From JAHBVH01 sp034432375 (GTDB taxonomy: Bacteria > Chloroflexota > Anaerolineae > Caldilineales > Caldilineaceae), in the NCBI GenBank assembly GCA_034432375.1, contig DAOUCA010000034.1, forward strand, positions 58,727 to 122,726: 64,000 nucleotides of DNA, in the 5' to 3' direction. This document shows positions 54,397 to 62,923 of this stretch, one piece after another. The notes beneath the pieces were generated by a model. The model saw only the letters and a program-made list of their open reading frames with translations. It had not been told where the DNA came from and ran no database searches. Position 1 is the first letter of the stretch. Each line of letters begins with the position of its first letter. The translations under genes were made by a program, and so were the position numbers.

Positions 54397-54843
54397 GTGA
54401 GCGTAACCTTACGGTCATTTATTCGTCGTATACATCGTAGCGGATTTCCTCTGATAATTGTTGTAGCCCTTGCCGCCTGTGGCGGTGGCGATGGTGATGA
54501 GAGTACACCAACTGTTGTAGCTACTCCTGCGGCTGGCGGAATGGTGATGCCAACCGCAACGGCAGTGCCAATGCCAACGGCGACTGCCACGGAAGCCGTT
54601 GTACAGTTTGTGCCTGGGCAACTGTTTGTGGCTGTTGATACGGTGCGGCTCTACGCGGATGCCGATCGGCAGGCCGTTGTGATGAATCAATATGGTGTAT
54701 CTTCTCTGTTTACGTTGTTGGAACCAAGTGGCGACTATCTCGCTTACCCTGTAACGGCGGAAGGAGCAGATTGGCTTCGTCTACGCGCCGATGATGGGCT
54801 TGTGGGTTGGTTGCCTGCCAATGAACTCAAATTGAACGAGTAG
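54397..54843 (+). CDS. Lipoprotein with SH3-like domain
   Basis: About 148 residues from GTG 54397 (GGAGAG lies 8 bases upstream). The N-terminus is a lipoprotein signal: basic residues, IIVVALAACGG with the lipobox LAAC, so Cys at about residue 29 would be lipidated. A Thr/Pro/Ala-rich linker (PTATAVPMPTATATEA) leads to a bacterial SH3-type fold at about 75-145 (DTVRLYADADRQAVVM ... ADWLRLRADDGLVGWLPANEL). It is probably anchored outside the membrane and may bind the cell wall or a peptide. An upstream ATG at 54352 would overlap polX and lacks a ribosome site. The next gene ligA starts 6 bp later. Confidence 0.82.
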   Translation: MSVTLRSFIRRIHRSGFPLIIVVALAACGGGDGDESTPTVVATPAAGGMVMPTATAVPMPTATATEAVVQFVPGQLFVAVDTVRLYADADRQAVVMNQYGVSSLFTLLEPSGDYLAYPVTAEGADWLRLRADDGLVGWLPANELKLNE

Positions 54844-54849
54844 GGCATC

Positions 54850-56943
54850 ATGAGCATGGAGTCGGTAGAAACTCAGATCGAGACCCTGCGCGAGCGGATT
54901 CGCCATCACCAATATCAGTACTATATTCTGGATAATCCGGAGATTGGTGATCAAGAATTTGACGCACTTTTCCGGCAATTGCAAGCACTGGAAACAGAAC
55001 ACCCAGACCTTGCCAGCAATGATAGCCCAACGGTGCGGGTGGGTGGCATCATCTCTGATCGTTTTGAAAAGACGCAGCATCCGGTGCCGATGCTCAGCTT
55101 GGCCAATGCATTTGGCGAAGCTGAGTTACGGGCCTGGCGCGAACGGGTCCAACGTTTGCTTACGGCGGAGCAGATCGCGCAACTGCGCTACGTGGTCGAG
55201 CCCAAATTTGATGGCTTAACAGTTGTGCTTCACTATGAAGAGGGGCGTTTTGTGCTGGGGGCAACCCGCGGCGATGGCGAGTATGGCGAAAATATTACGC
55301 CGAATTTGCGCACCGTACGAGCGATGCCCCTTCGTTTACCACAACGTCTACCACAACGTCTACCACAACGTCTACCACAACGGGCTACGACAGAGGTAAC
55401 GCCCCCTTCGCGCCTGGTTGTGCGCGGTGAAGTTTATGTTGAGAAGGCAGAGTTTGAACGTTTCAACGCTCGTCAGGTGGAGCAGGGGGAGCGAACCTAC
55501 GCCAATCCACGGAACTTTGCTGCGGGCAGCTTACGGCAACTTGATAGCCGGGTGACCGCTGGGCGGCCGCTGAAACTTTGGGTTTATCAGGCGATCATCC
55601 TGAATGGGGTAGCGCGCCCTGAGACACATCAGGGGACGTTGGCTTATCTGGCGGAATTGGGGCTACCAGTTTGTCCCGAAAATCGCACTTTTGTGGATGC
55701 ACAATTTGATGAGCTGGTGGCTTATGCCCTGGCCTTTGGTCAAACCCGAGGCGAATTGCCCTACGAGGTCGATGGGTTGGTCATCAAGGTTGATTCCCTA
55801 GGGATGCAAGCCGAATTGGGCTATACCGGCAAAGATCCACGGTGGGCGGTCGCGGTGAAATATGGCGGCGAAGAGGCGATTACTAAATTGCACGATATTG
55901 TGGTGCAAATCGGGCGTACCGGTGCTGCTACCCCCAACGCCGTGTTAGAACCGGTCCCGATTGGGGGTGTCGTAGTGCGGGCAGCTACCTTGCACAACGA
56001 GGATTACATTCGTGATCTGGATATCCGCGTGGGGGATAGCGTGGTTGTCAAGCGAGCCGGTGAAGTGATCCCCAAGGTGTTACGCCCGGTGCTTGATCTG
56101 CGGGATGGCAGTGAAGTGCCGTGGCAGATGCCGGCGGTTTGCCCCGTTTGTGGGCAACCGTTGATGCGCCCACCCGGTGAAGCAGCTACCTACTGTGTTA
56201 ACAATGGCTGCCCTGCGCAATTGGTACGCGCAATTGAATATTTTGTCTCGCGCGGGGCGATGGACATTGAGGGCTTTGGCATCAAGCAGGCCGAGCTCTT
56301 TGTCCAAGAAGGGTTTATCCATGATTTGGCCGATATCTACTATCTGCCCTGGGAAAAAGTCAGCGCGTTGGAGGGATATAAAGAGAAGCGTCTACAGAAC
56401 TTGCAGGCAGGGATCGAAGCGAGTAAGCGCCAGCCGGTCTATCGTCTCTTAACGGCATTAGGCATTCGCTTTGTGGGTGAAGTCGTTGCGGAAACGCTCA
56501 TGGCCCACTTTCCGGATCTCGATACGCTGATGGCTGCATCGGCGCAAGAGCTGAGCGCCGTTGAAGGCATTGGTCCCAAAATCGCTGAGAGCGTCGTGGA
56601 ATTTTTCCTCTTAGAACCAAATCGAGCTTTGGTGCACAAATTGGCGGAAGCTGGGTTAACGGTGCGCGGTGAGGGTACAAGTACGCCGCCGGTTGCCGAA
56701 CAACCCTTTGCCGGATTGACCTTTGTCGTCACTGGAACCCTGCCCACATGGAGTCGTGACGAAGCGCAGGACTTTATCAAGGCGCATGGTGGCAAAGTCA
56801 CCGGCACTGTCAGCGCCAAGACGAACTATCTGGTGGTTGGCGAAAACGCCGGTAGCAAATTGACCAAGGCGGAACAGCTTGGGGTAACACGGCTTACGGA
56901 AGAAGAGTTACAACAATTGGCCACAACCACACCTGCAGCATAG
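54850..56943 (+). CDS. ligA: NAD-dependent DNA ligase LigA
   Basis: 697 residues. The domain order of the family is complete. The N-terminal Ia part is HHQYQYYILDNPEIGDQEFD. The adenylation domain has the AMP-accepting Lys119 in EPKFDGL and TRGDGEYGENIT. The OB fold comes next, then the four-Cys zinc finger (CPVCGQPL ... YCVNNGCPAQ). The helix-hairpin-helix region follows, and finally a C-terminal BRCT domain (GLTFVVTGTLPTW ... GSKLTKAEQLGV). It joins nicked DNA in replication and repair using NAD+. A 12-bp in-frame repeat adds RLPQ four times in a loop of the adenylation domain at residues ~161-178. Starts at 54850 and 54856 are both possible. Confidence 0.96.
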   Translation: MSMESVETQIETLRERIRHHQYQYYILDNPEIGDQEFDALFRQLQALETEHPDLASNDSPTVRVGGIISDRFEKTQHPVPMLSLANAFGEAELRAWRERVQRLLTAEQIAQLRYVVEPKFDGLTVVLHYEEGRFVLGATRGDGEYGENITPNLRTVRAMPLRLPQRLPQRLPQRLPQRATTEVTPPSRLVVRGEVYVEKAEFERFNARQVEQGERTYANPRNFAAGSLRQLDSRVTAGRPLKLWVYQAIILNGVARPETHQGTLAYLAELGLPVCPENRTFVDAQFDELVAYALAFGQTRGELPYEVDGLVIKVDSLGMQAELGYTGKDPRWAVAVKYGGEEAITKLHDIVVQIGRTGAATPNAVLEPVPIGGVVVRAATLHNEDYIRDLDIRVGDSVVVKRAGEVIPKVLRPVLDLRDGSEVPWQMPAVCPVCGQPLMRPPGEAATYCVNNGCPAQLVRAIEYFVSRGAMDIEGFGIKQAELFVQEGFIHDLADIYYLPWEKVSALEGYKEKRLQNLQAGIEASKRQPVYRLLTALGIRFVGEVVAETLMAHFPDLDTLMAASAQELSAVEGIGPKIAESVVEFFLLEPNRALVHKLAEAGLTVRGEGTSTPPVAEQPFAGLTFVVTGTLPTWSRDEAQDFIKAHGGKVTGTVSAKTNYLVVGENAGSKLTKAEQLGVTRLTEEELQQLATTTPAA
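55331..55384. repeat. 12-bp in-frame tandem repeat inside ligA
   Basis: About four copies of CGTCTACCACAA, encoding RLPQ repeats directly before the conserved RGEVYV segment. The unit keeps the reading frame, so it lengthens a surface loop without destroying the enzyme. Confidence 0.92.
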
Positions 56944-56960
56944 ATCAAGAGGAACCTAAC

Positions 56961-58277
56961 TTGCATATCAATGAAGCTCGTCTGGCCCCGGCACTTTCAT
57001 CGCTGCAACACGGACAGCACAGTCTTTCGCTCTATATTGAGAATATGTGTAAACGGATTGAGGCAGTCAATCCAGATGTGCAGGCGTTCTTGCCCGAAGC
57101 TGGGCGGATGAAGCGCTTGCGCCAAGAAGCACACCTCATGCGTGAGCGTTACCCCAGTCCTGAAGCCCGCCCTCCGCTCTTTGGCGCGCTGGTGGGGGTG
57201 AAAGATATTTTGCACGTCGATGGCTTTGCCACGCAGGCGGGATCTGCGTTACCGCCTGACCGATTGGCGGGTGCAGAAGCCGAATGCGTTACGTTGCTGC
57301 GTAATGCCGGTGCACTGATTGCGGGTAAGACGGTGACAACCGAGTTTGCTTATTTTGAGCCGGGCCCAACCCGCAACCCGCACAATCTGGCGCATACGCC
57401 AGGTGGCTCAAGCAGTGGCTCCGCCGCAGCCGTGGCGGCAGGGCTTTGCACGTTGGCATTGGGTACACAGACCATTGGCTCTGTCATTCGCCCCGCTGCC
57501 TATTGCGGAATTATCGGCTTCAAGCCCACCTATGATCGCATTCCCACGGCAGGAGTGCTCTACTTTTCGCGGACGGTCGATCACATCGGGCTCTTTACAC
57601 AGGATATCGCCGGCATGCAACAGGCGGCTGCAGTCTTGTGCCGCGACTGGAGAGCACAACCGATTTCAGATCGACCGCCTGTGCTCGGTGTTCCCATTGG
57701 TAACTATTTAGAGCAAGCAGAGCCCGCGGCGTTAACTGCCTTCCAGGAACAGTTGTATCGACTTGCTGACGCCGGCTTTTTGGTGAAGCAACTACCATTT
57801 TTCGAGGAGATTGCCGCGCTCAATGGCTTGCATCGCCAATTAGCGTTCGCCGAATTTGCGCAAGAACATGCCCAACTCTACGCTGACTTTGCCGACCGCT
57901 ACCGTCCAAAAACCGCAGAAATTATTGCAATTGGGCAGCGTGTCACCGTACAGGAGTTGGCCGATGCCCGCGCCAATTGCCAACGGCTACGCCTCGAGTT
58001 GACCGAAGCAATGGACAAGGCCGGTATTGATCTATGGGCTACCCCGGCTGCTCCCGGTGCGGCACCGGCTGGGATTCATGCCACGGGTAGTCCAGATATG
58101 AATTTGCCGTGGACCCACGCCGGTATGCCCGTCGTGACGGTGCCGGCCGGGACGACAGCCGAAACGTTACCCCTAGGGCTGCAACTAGTGGGGCGTTTTG
58201 GGCAAGATGAGGAGGTGTTGACTTGGGCTTCTATGATTGTCCCAGCACTTTCTCCATCGTCCTCCAGTATAGGCTGA
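56961..58277 (+). CDS. Amidase (amidase-signature family)
   Basis: 438 residues with the Ser-cisSer-Lys triad. The Lys is in VGVKDIL (Lys81), the cis-Ser in the GGSSSGSAAAVAAG stretch (Ser150-152), and the nucleophile Ser174 in TQTIGSVIRPA. 'FKPTYDRIPTAGV' follows as usual. It hydrolyses an amide; the family ranges from GatA to drug-like amide hydrolases, and no GatB/GatC neighbours are present, so it is probably a stand-alone amidase. The start is a TTG preceded by AGAGGAA at proper distance; no nearer ATG precedes the conserved region. It begins 17 bp after ligA. Confidence 0.9.
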   Translation: MHINEARLAPALSSLQHGQHSLSLYIENMCKRIEAVNPDVQAFLPEAGRMKRLRQEAHLMRERYPSPEARPPLFGALVGVKDILHVDGFATQAGSALPPDRLAGAEAECVTLLRNAGALIAGKTVTTEFAYFEPGPTRNPHNLAHTPGGSSSGSAAAVAAGLCTLALGTQTIGSVIRPAAYCGIIGFKPTYDRIPTAGVLYFSRTVDHIGLFTQDIAGMQQAAAVLCRDWRAQPISDRPPVLGVPIGNYLEQAEPAALTAFQEQLYRLADAGFLVKQLPFFEEIAALNGLHRQLAFAEFAQEHAQLYADFADRYRPKTAEIIAIGQRVTVQELADARANCQRLRLELTEAMDKAGIDLWATPAAPGAAPAGIHATGSPDMNLPWTHAGMPVVTVPAGTTAETLPLGLQLVGRFGQDEEVLTWASMIVPALSPSSSSIG

Positions 58278-58282
58278 ATAAG

Positions 58283-58404
58283 AGCGTTGTTCCTTTTTAA
58301 CGGATCTAGGTGACTGTCACTGTCCGCAACCAAATTCATACAGCCGGTCACACAGTGGACAGTGACAATCACTTCAGACTCAGCATTTAATTAGGAACAA
58401 CGCT
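58283..58404. repeat. 122-bp inverted-repeat element after the amidase gene
   Basis: Perfect 12-bp ends AGCGTTGTTCCT and AGGAACAACGCT enclose a second stem GTGACTGTCACTGTCC/GGACAGTGACAATCAC. It starts 5 bases after the amidase stop and could work as its terminator or be a small mobile repeat. The remaining ~310 bp to the sigma gene show no gene. A TTGACA at about 58468 lacks a good -10. Confidence 0.8.
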
Positions 58405-58716
58405 AAGAATAAGTTTTAGGAATGTGCAATATTTTGTGCTACTTGTCCAAAGGAAATCATGAAAAAATTGACAGCGTACTGATGGTATTGTAAGGTGTTT
58501 ATCTCTTTCGTCGTGGTAAAATAAGCAAGATAGCGTACCATGCCGAACATTAACCTAGATCTACCATAAATCATGGTAAGTGACTTTTTGTTCTAGCGGG
58601 TTGGGCATTGCTGACGGTGAGCGCTGATTCACACGAGGAATATTCTCGTACAAAAACGGCTCATATACCCCTGCTAAGTACGAAGAGTCATCAGAGCAGT
58701 TAGGTATTGCTTTGCA

Positions 58717-59334
58717 ATGAAAAACGGATTTTTTCGTAGGCGAGCACAACTGAATAATGGTACAATACCGCCCGATGCTCTAGAAGAAGATCCCATCTCA
58801 ACCGAAGATGAGGCACCTAGCCGTGCAACGTCGGATGAGCGTGCATTGCTCCTTCGCATGCAAGCCGGTGAAGAACGGGCATGGGAAGAATTTATGGATC
58901 AGTGGAACAAAAAATTGTATAGCTATATGCTTTACAATATGCCCACCGAAGATGATGCAAAGGATGTGCTAAGCGAGACAATGACCGCATTTGTGCACGC
59001 CATCAAAACTTTTGATGGCAACGTCAATCTGAGCACGTTTATCTATTCGATAGCCTATCGTAAAGTTGCTGATTTTTGGCGACGCTCGAAATCCACTGTT
59101 ATCTTGCCGGAAACTTTGAGCATTGCCGGCCCGACAACGCTGGGAGTCGAGGTAGAGGAAGCTTTAGCGACCTTATCTGACATCGCCCAACATGCGTTGC
59201 TGTTGCGGTATCAGGCTGGGTTAAGTGTTGCAGAAGTCGCAGAAGTTCTGGGGCGCTCTTATAAAGCAACAGAATCGCTTTTGAGCCGAGTCCGACAGCA
59301 ATTCCATCATGCGTTTTTAGGTGTAGAGGCTTAA
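58717..59334 (+). CDS. ECF-type RNA polymerase sigma factor
   Basis: 205 residues. A ~45-residue acidic N-terminal extension precedes region 2 (MQAGEERAWEEFMDQWNKKLY, YMLYNMPTEDDAKDVLSETM, FDGNVNLSTFIYSIAYRKVADFWRR) and region 4 (HALLLRYQAGLSVAEVAEVLG, SYKATESLLSRVRQQF). These are the two DNA/core-binding domains of an ECF sigma. The next gene starts 1 base after its stop and encodes a membrane protein whose N-terminus would be in the cytoplasm, in the position of an anti-sigma factor. The regulon is unknown. Confidence 0.9.
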   Translation: MKNGFFRRRAQLNNGTIPPDALEEDPISTEDEAPSRATSDERALLLRMQAGEERAWEEFMDQWNKKLYSYMLYNMPTEDDAKDVLSETMTAFVHAIKTFDGNVNLSTFIYSIAYRKVADFWRRSKSTVILPETLSIAGPTTLGVEVEEALATLSDIAQHALLLRYQAGLSVAEVAEVLGRSYKATESLLSRVRQQFHHAFLGVEA

Positions 59335-59335
59335 A

Positions 59336-61885
59336 ATGGCCGATAATTTGAACGAGAAAGAACTACAAGCCCTCTTTAATCGGCATTTGCCTATGAAGCA
59401 GATCCCGCCAGAATTTGAGGCGCGTTTGCGTCAGCAAGTTCTGGCAGAGGTCGCCAAAACGTTGCAGGCAACACAGTATGCCAACAACGAGGTCGCAGAA
59501 GCTGGATTTGCACCGGTCGTTGCGGAAGATGCCCATCCCTTGAAGCCGTATGTACGGCAGAAGAGCACGCGCGCTGCTGCTACTGAGCACGCTTCGGGTG
59601 GCATTGGCGCTGCGCTGGCCGCATGGTTTGCCGAGCGATTGCGATTGGCACCATCGTTGGCCATGGCTGGTGCAACCTTGGCAGCACTCTGGCTATTAAT
59701 TTGGTGGGGACCGCGGCTCATGCAATTGAATCCGCTTCTGGCACCACAAACTGGTGCTGGTTCGGTTACCAAGATCACACCAGTCAGTGTGGCTGAAGGC
59801 AATACACCTACCGCGACAGAAGCGGCTGCTCCCGGCGTAGAGAATAACGGCATAGAGGATACGCCGACTAGTGAATCGATTGCGACAATCGGTGAACCCG
59901 CTGTCGTTACAGAAGAAAGCATTGATGAGGGGACAGCAGCAGAGGATACACCGACAACTGAGTCGACTGTAGGGGACGCAACGCCGGCGGATCAGGCTAC
60001 GGATGGTGCCACGCCGAAAGAGCCGCTCGTGCCCAACGCTGGTGAAGGGACACCTGAACCAACTGACACTGCGTCTACCACTGTGCTTGTTGCGACACCA
60101 TCGACAACCGACACACCTGATACACCGGGCGTGGCAATACCGGGCGGGCGTGCAACCGCAACGGCAACCAGCTTATTCCCCGATAACCCGCTTGCTGTCG
60201 TTGCTACGCGTACGCCCGGTAGTACTCTTGATGGTCGTACAACCGTCAATGGTGCAGTGACTGCCACCGCTGGCACATCGACAGTGCGCCAATCTGCTAC
60301 CCCGCGGCCGACGGCCACTCGTACGGGAGTACCGAATGATGGTACCGGTGTGACAGGGACGCAACAGACCAACACAGCAACCGCAACCGTGGATGGTACG
60401 GATACGCGCACGCCAACACGAACGTCTGTGACAGCTACATCGGTGCCGCCGAACATTTCAATACCCGAAAAAGATGAGAGTGATGCTCTTCCAACATTAG
60501 TGCCTTTTACATTAACGCCAACGTTGACACCCGTGCCGACACGCACGCCGACGCGGACGCCAACCCTTGCACCGGTTGTGACTATACTGCCATTCCCGAC
60601 ACGAACGCCGACGCCGGTGTTGACAAAGACAGCGACCAGTGTAGATACACCAACCAGTGTCGATACACCAACAAGGCTGCCGACACGGACGCCGACTGTG
60701 GTGGTCGCATCGACCGCTTCTAATACGCCGACGGTGGCTGCTACCAATACCTTTACACCGATGCCGACGCGTACTTTTACTACCGTGCCGCCGACGAATA
60801 CACCGACGACGGTAGCCACACCGACCGCTTCCAATACGCCGACGGTGGCTGCTACCAATACCTTTACACCAGTGCCGACGCGTACCTTTACTGCCGTGCC
60901 GCCGACGAACACGCCGACGCCGTTGCCGACCTATACCTTTACCGCCGTGCCGCCGACGAACACGCCGACGCCGCTGCCGACCTATACCTTTACCGCCGTG
61001 CCGCCGACAAACACGCCGACGCCGCTGCCGACCTATACCTTTACCGCCGTGCCGCCGACGAACACGCCGACGATGGCACCAACGAATACCCAGGTCCCGA
61101 CTGACACGCCGTTGCCAACGGATACACCAATGCCAACCGATACTCCGATGCCGACGGCGACCCCGATGCCAACCAACAGTCCACCGGTTGCTGCATCAAC
61201 GACGTATAGTATGAATGAAGACGAGAGTGGCATGATCTCTTTGCGCCCACTTGTGCAAGATATCGATGGCGGTCAGTTAACTATTACGATTGGGCAACAG
61301 CCACAGCATGGGAGTGTGCAGCGGGTAGAGGGAGATATTGCGATCTACATCCCCACCGACAACTTTAATGGGCAAGATTCGTTTACCTATTTAGTGACCG
61401 ATGGGAGTGCAACAACAGAAGGCGGCGTGACAATTCAGGTGAATGCCGTTAACGACGCGCCGGAATTCGTAAATCCCAGTACAGAGCATGAGACTGACAC
61501 TGCGGAAGTTGGACAGCCATACACCTATCATCTTGGAGTGTCTGACACTGATGGTGAAGATCCGCTGACCATTTCTCTAGAGCCAGTAACAGCGCCTCCG
61601 TGGTTATCGATCGAAGCAACTGGGGATCGACAGGCCGAACTCAAGGGGACCCCGAATCTGGATCAGGTGGGTACGTATGAGTTTGTGGTGATTGTGCGTG
61701 ACAGCGCTGGTGCTGAGGATCGACTCGACTTTAAAATTGAGGTAGTGGTCAGCAGTGTTATGGGTGCAGGCGCTGATGGTGTTGCTGCCGCTGGTGATAC
61801 AATTACGAACACAGAAGAGAGCATCACGAACTCTTCACCCATTACCGCAACGACTGATACCTCTGGCGATGGCGCGTCCGATTAA
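59336..61885 (+). CDS. Membrane anti-sigma-like sensor with Thr/Pro stalk and cadherin-like domains
   Basis: 849 residues. An N-terminal cytoplasmic segment (~100 residues, MADNLNEKELQALFNRHLPM ... FEARLRQQVLAEVAK) could bind the sigma factor. One membrane segment lies at about residues 103-125 (LAMAGATLAALWLLIWW). A ~480-residue Thr/Pro/Ala stalk follows with 17-residue repeats (FTAVPPTNTPTPLPTYT). A cadherin-like domain of the 'tandem-95' type comes next (NEDESGMISLRPLVQDIDGG ... FNGQDSFTYLVTDGSA ... NAVNDAPEF, about 620-715), then an Ig/cadherin-type fold (VGQPYTYHLGVSDTDGEDPL ... GTYEFVVIVRDSAG, about 722-815). No zinc-binding anti-sigma motif (HxxxCxxC) is seen. By position it is an anti-sigma receptor; the layout recalls clostridial RsgI, but homology of the N-terminus is unproven. 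Confidence 0.8.
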   Translation: MADNLNEKELQALFNRHLPMKQIPPEFEARLRQQVLAEVAKTLQATQYANNEVAEAGFAPVVAEDAHPLKPYVRQKSTRAAATEHASGGIGAALAAWFAERLRLAPSLAMAGATLAALWLLIWWGPRLMQLNPLLAPQTGAGSVTKITPVSVAEGNTPTATEAAAPGVENNGIEDTPTSESIATIGEPAVVTEESIDEGTAAEDTPTTESTVGDATPADQATDGATPKEPLVPNAGEGTPEPTDTASTTVLVATPSTTDTPDTPGVAIPGGRATATATSLFPDNPLAVVATRTPGSTLDGRTTVNGAVTATAGTSTVRQSATPRPTATRTGVPNDGTGVTGTQQTNTATATVDGTDTRTPTRTSVTATSVPPNISIPEKDESDALPTLVPFTLTPTLTPVPTRTPTRTPTLAPVVTILPFPTRTPTPVLTKTATSVDTPTSVDTPTRLPTRTPTVVVASTASNTPTVAATNTFTPMPTRTFTTVPPTNTPTTVATPTASNTPTVAATNTFTPVPTRTFTAVPPTNTPTPLPTYTFTAVPPTNTPTPLPTYTFTAVPPTNTPTPLPTYTFTAVPPTNTPTMAPTNTQVPTDTPLPTDTPMPTDTPMPTATPMPTNSPPVAASTTYSMNEDESGMISLRPLVQDIDGGQLTITIGQQPQHGSVQRVEGDIAIYIPTDNFNGQDSFTYLVTDGSATTEGGVTIQVNAVNDAPEFVNPSTEHETDTAEVGQPYTYHLGVSDTDGEDPLTISLEPVTAPPWLSIEATGDRQAELKGTPNLDQVGTYEFVVIVRDSAGAEDRLDFKIEVVVSSVMGAGADGVAAAGDTITNTEESITNSSPITATTDTSGDGASD
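60890..61076. repeat. 51-bp tandem repeats coding the Thr/Pro stalk
   Basis: Head-to-tail 51-bp units (about 3.5 copies) encode FTAVPPTNTPTPLPTYT. The stretch is nearly identical between copies, which points to recent expansion. A longer, more diverged repeat containing ASNTPTVAATNTFTP precedes it (about 60715-60890). Confidence 0.9.
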
Positions 61886-61940
61886 CCTGCTCTTTGGGAC
61901 GTTGCAGGAGATTATACTTTTTCTAATAGACGAATCATGT

Positions 61941-61993
61941 AAAAGTCATCCATCGTAGCGTTACTTTTACACGAGAGAGGCTGGATGACTTTT
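61941..61993 (+). terminator. Inverted repeat, possible terminator of the sigma/anti-sigma pair
   Basis: AAAAGTCATCCA (61941-61952) is perfectly complementary to TGGATGACTTTT (61982-61993), 56 bases after the stop at 61885. The loop of 29 bases is long for a Rho-independent terminator. Confidence 0.5.
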
Positions 61994-62017
61994 AAGGATT
62001 TTATCTATAAGTTGATT

Positions 62018-62182
62018 CTAGGGGGGCGTGGTTACCAGCGCTGCCATTAAGGTAAGCGCTTGATGTGGGTTGTCACCCTTGCGCAGGCAGGGGCCCACAG
62101 ATCTACCAAATGGATTCCTGCCTGCGCAGGAATGACATGAAAACCTTAACTTACTGGCAGTGGTGGCTACCACGCTTCCTAG
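62018..62182. mobile_element. 165-bp CTAG-ended inverted-repeat element
   Basis: The ends CTAGGGGGGCGTGGTTACCA and, reverse complemented, CTAGGAAGCGTGGTAGCCAC extend as ~37-bp imperfect inverted repeats, with CTAG at both tips as in the elements at 23655, 44339 and 44659. Inside is the word ATTCCTGCCTGCGCAGGAAT, which recurs at the end of the window. It lies in the ~1040-bp gene-free stretch 61886-62923. Confidence 0.8.
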
Positions 62183-62391
62183 AAATACGTTTTAAGTAGA
62201 CACGCTTCTGCTTCGCGCTAGGTGCTACTTTGAAAGCGCCTGCAACCGTTTTTCTCTCCGCTGTTGGCTTAGTTCGGTTGGCTTTCCCCTGTTAGCCTTC
62301 CAATGGATTGGTCGGTTTCGTAAATGTCAACAACTCCTAATCTAGCCTGAGGCATTTTCCCCTTTCCGGTGTATCCCCATTTGGGGGATGA

Positions 62392-62588
62392 CACTTGACA
62401 GGTTTCGCAAACCTGTCAGGTGTGCCGCCGAAAATGTGGTAGGCACCCCCCCCTTTCGGGTGTATCTCACTTTGGGGGCAACTCGTGTGCGTCGCACTGG
62501 TCAAGCGTTATTTCGTTGCCCCGATCGCTTTCGACCAGTGCGACGCACACTCCTGGTAGAAGAAAGTCGCCCCCAAATTGAGATACGC
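62392..62588. repeat. Hairpin and MITE-like inverted repeat in gene-free stretch
   Basis: 62392-62422 is a stem (ACAGGTTT-CGC-AAACCTGT). 62461-62588 is bounded by GTATCTCACTTTGGGGGCAA and the complement of GTATCTCAATTTGGGGGCGA. The inner stem GTGCGTCGCACTGG/CCAGTGCGACGCACAC resembles that of the 147-bp TA elements, but the ends differ. A related left-end word occurs at 62366-62392. The remaining sequence to 62923 shows no gene. Confidence 0.7.
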
Positions 62589-62923
62589 CCCCCCCTTTCT
62601 GTCCACTTGATTGTTCCAGGATCGTACAGTATAATAGGTTGAATTCTTCACTGGAACGGTATTGCTACGTATGCCAAGATTTTGCCTACCATGCTACTTT
62701 GTACGCCGAATCTATTTCGTCAGGATCTATTCAGCCTAGTTGAATCGTATGTATTGTATAGTGATATCTCTATGGAATGGATCGAGGCGAAGTGAATTGT
62801 AGATCGCTCAGATAGCCGAAGATGCGAAGATGTGAAGATGAGAAGTCGTTGTAAACATTCGCTAAACAATCGATGACTTCATTGCAGAGCTATATGAGCC
62901 AAAGTGTATAATAAAGGCTGCTT

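Noticed and set aside
59992..60912. 306-codon minus-strand frame rich in Val and Gly
   Set aside because: It is the antisense of the Thr/Pro repeat stalk and shows only the mirrored repeat.
62388..62642. 84-codon plus-strand frame
   Set aside because: It is made of the hairpin and inverted-repeat element in the gene-free stretch and has no ribosome site.
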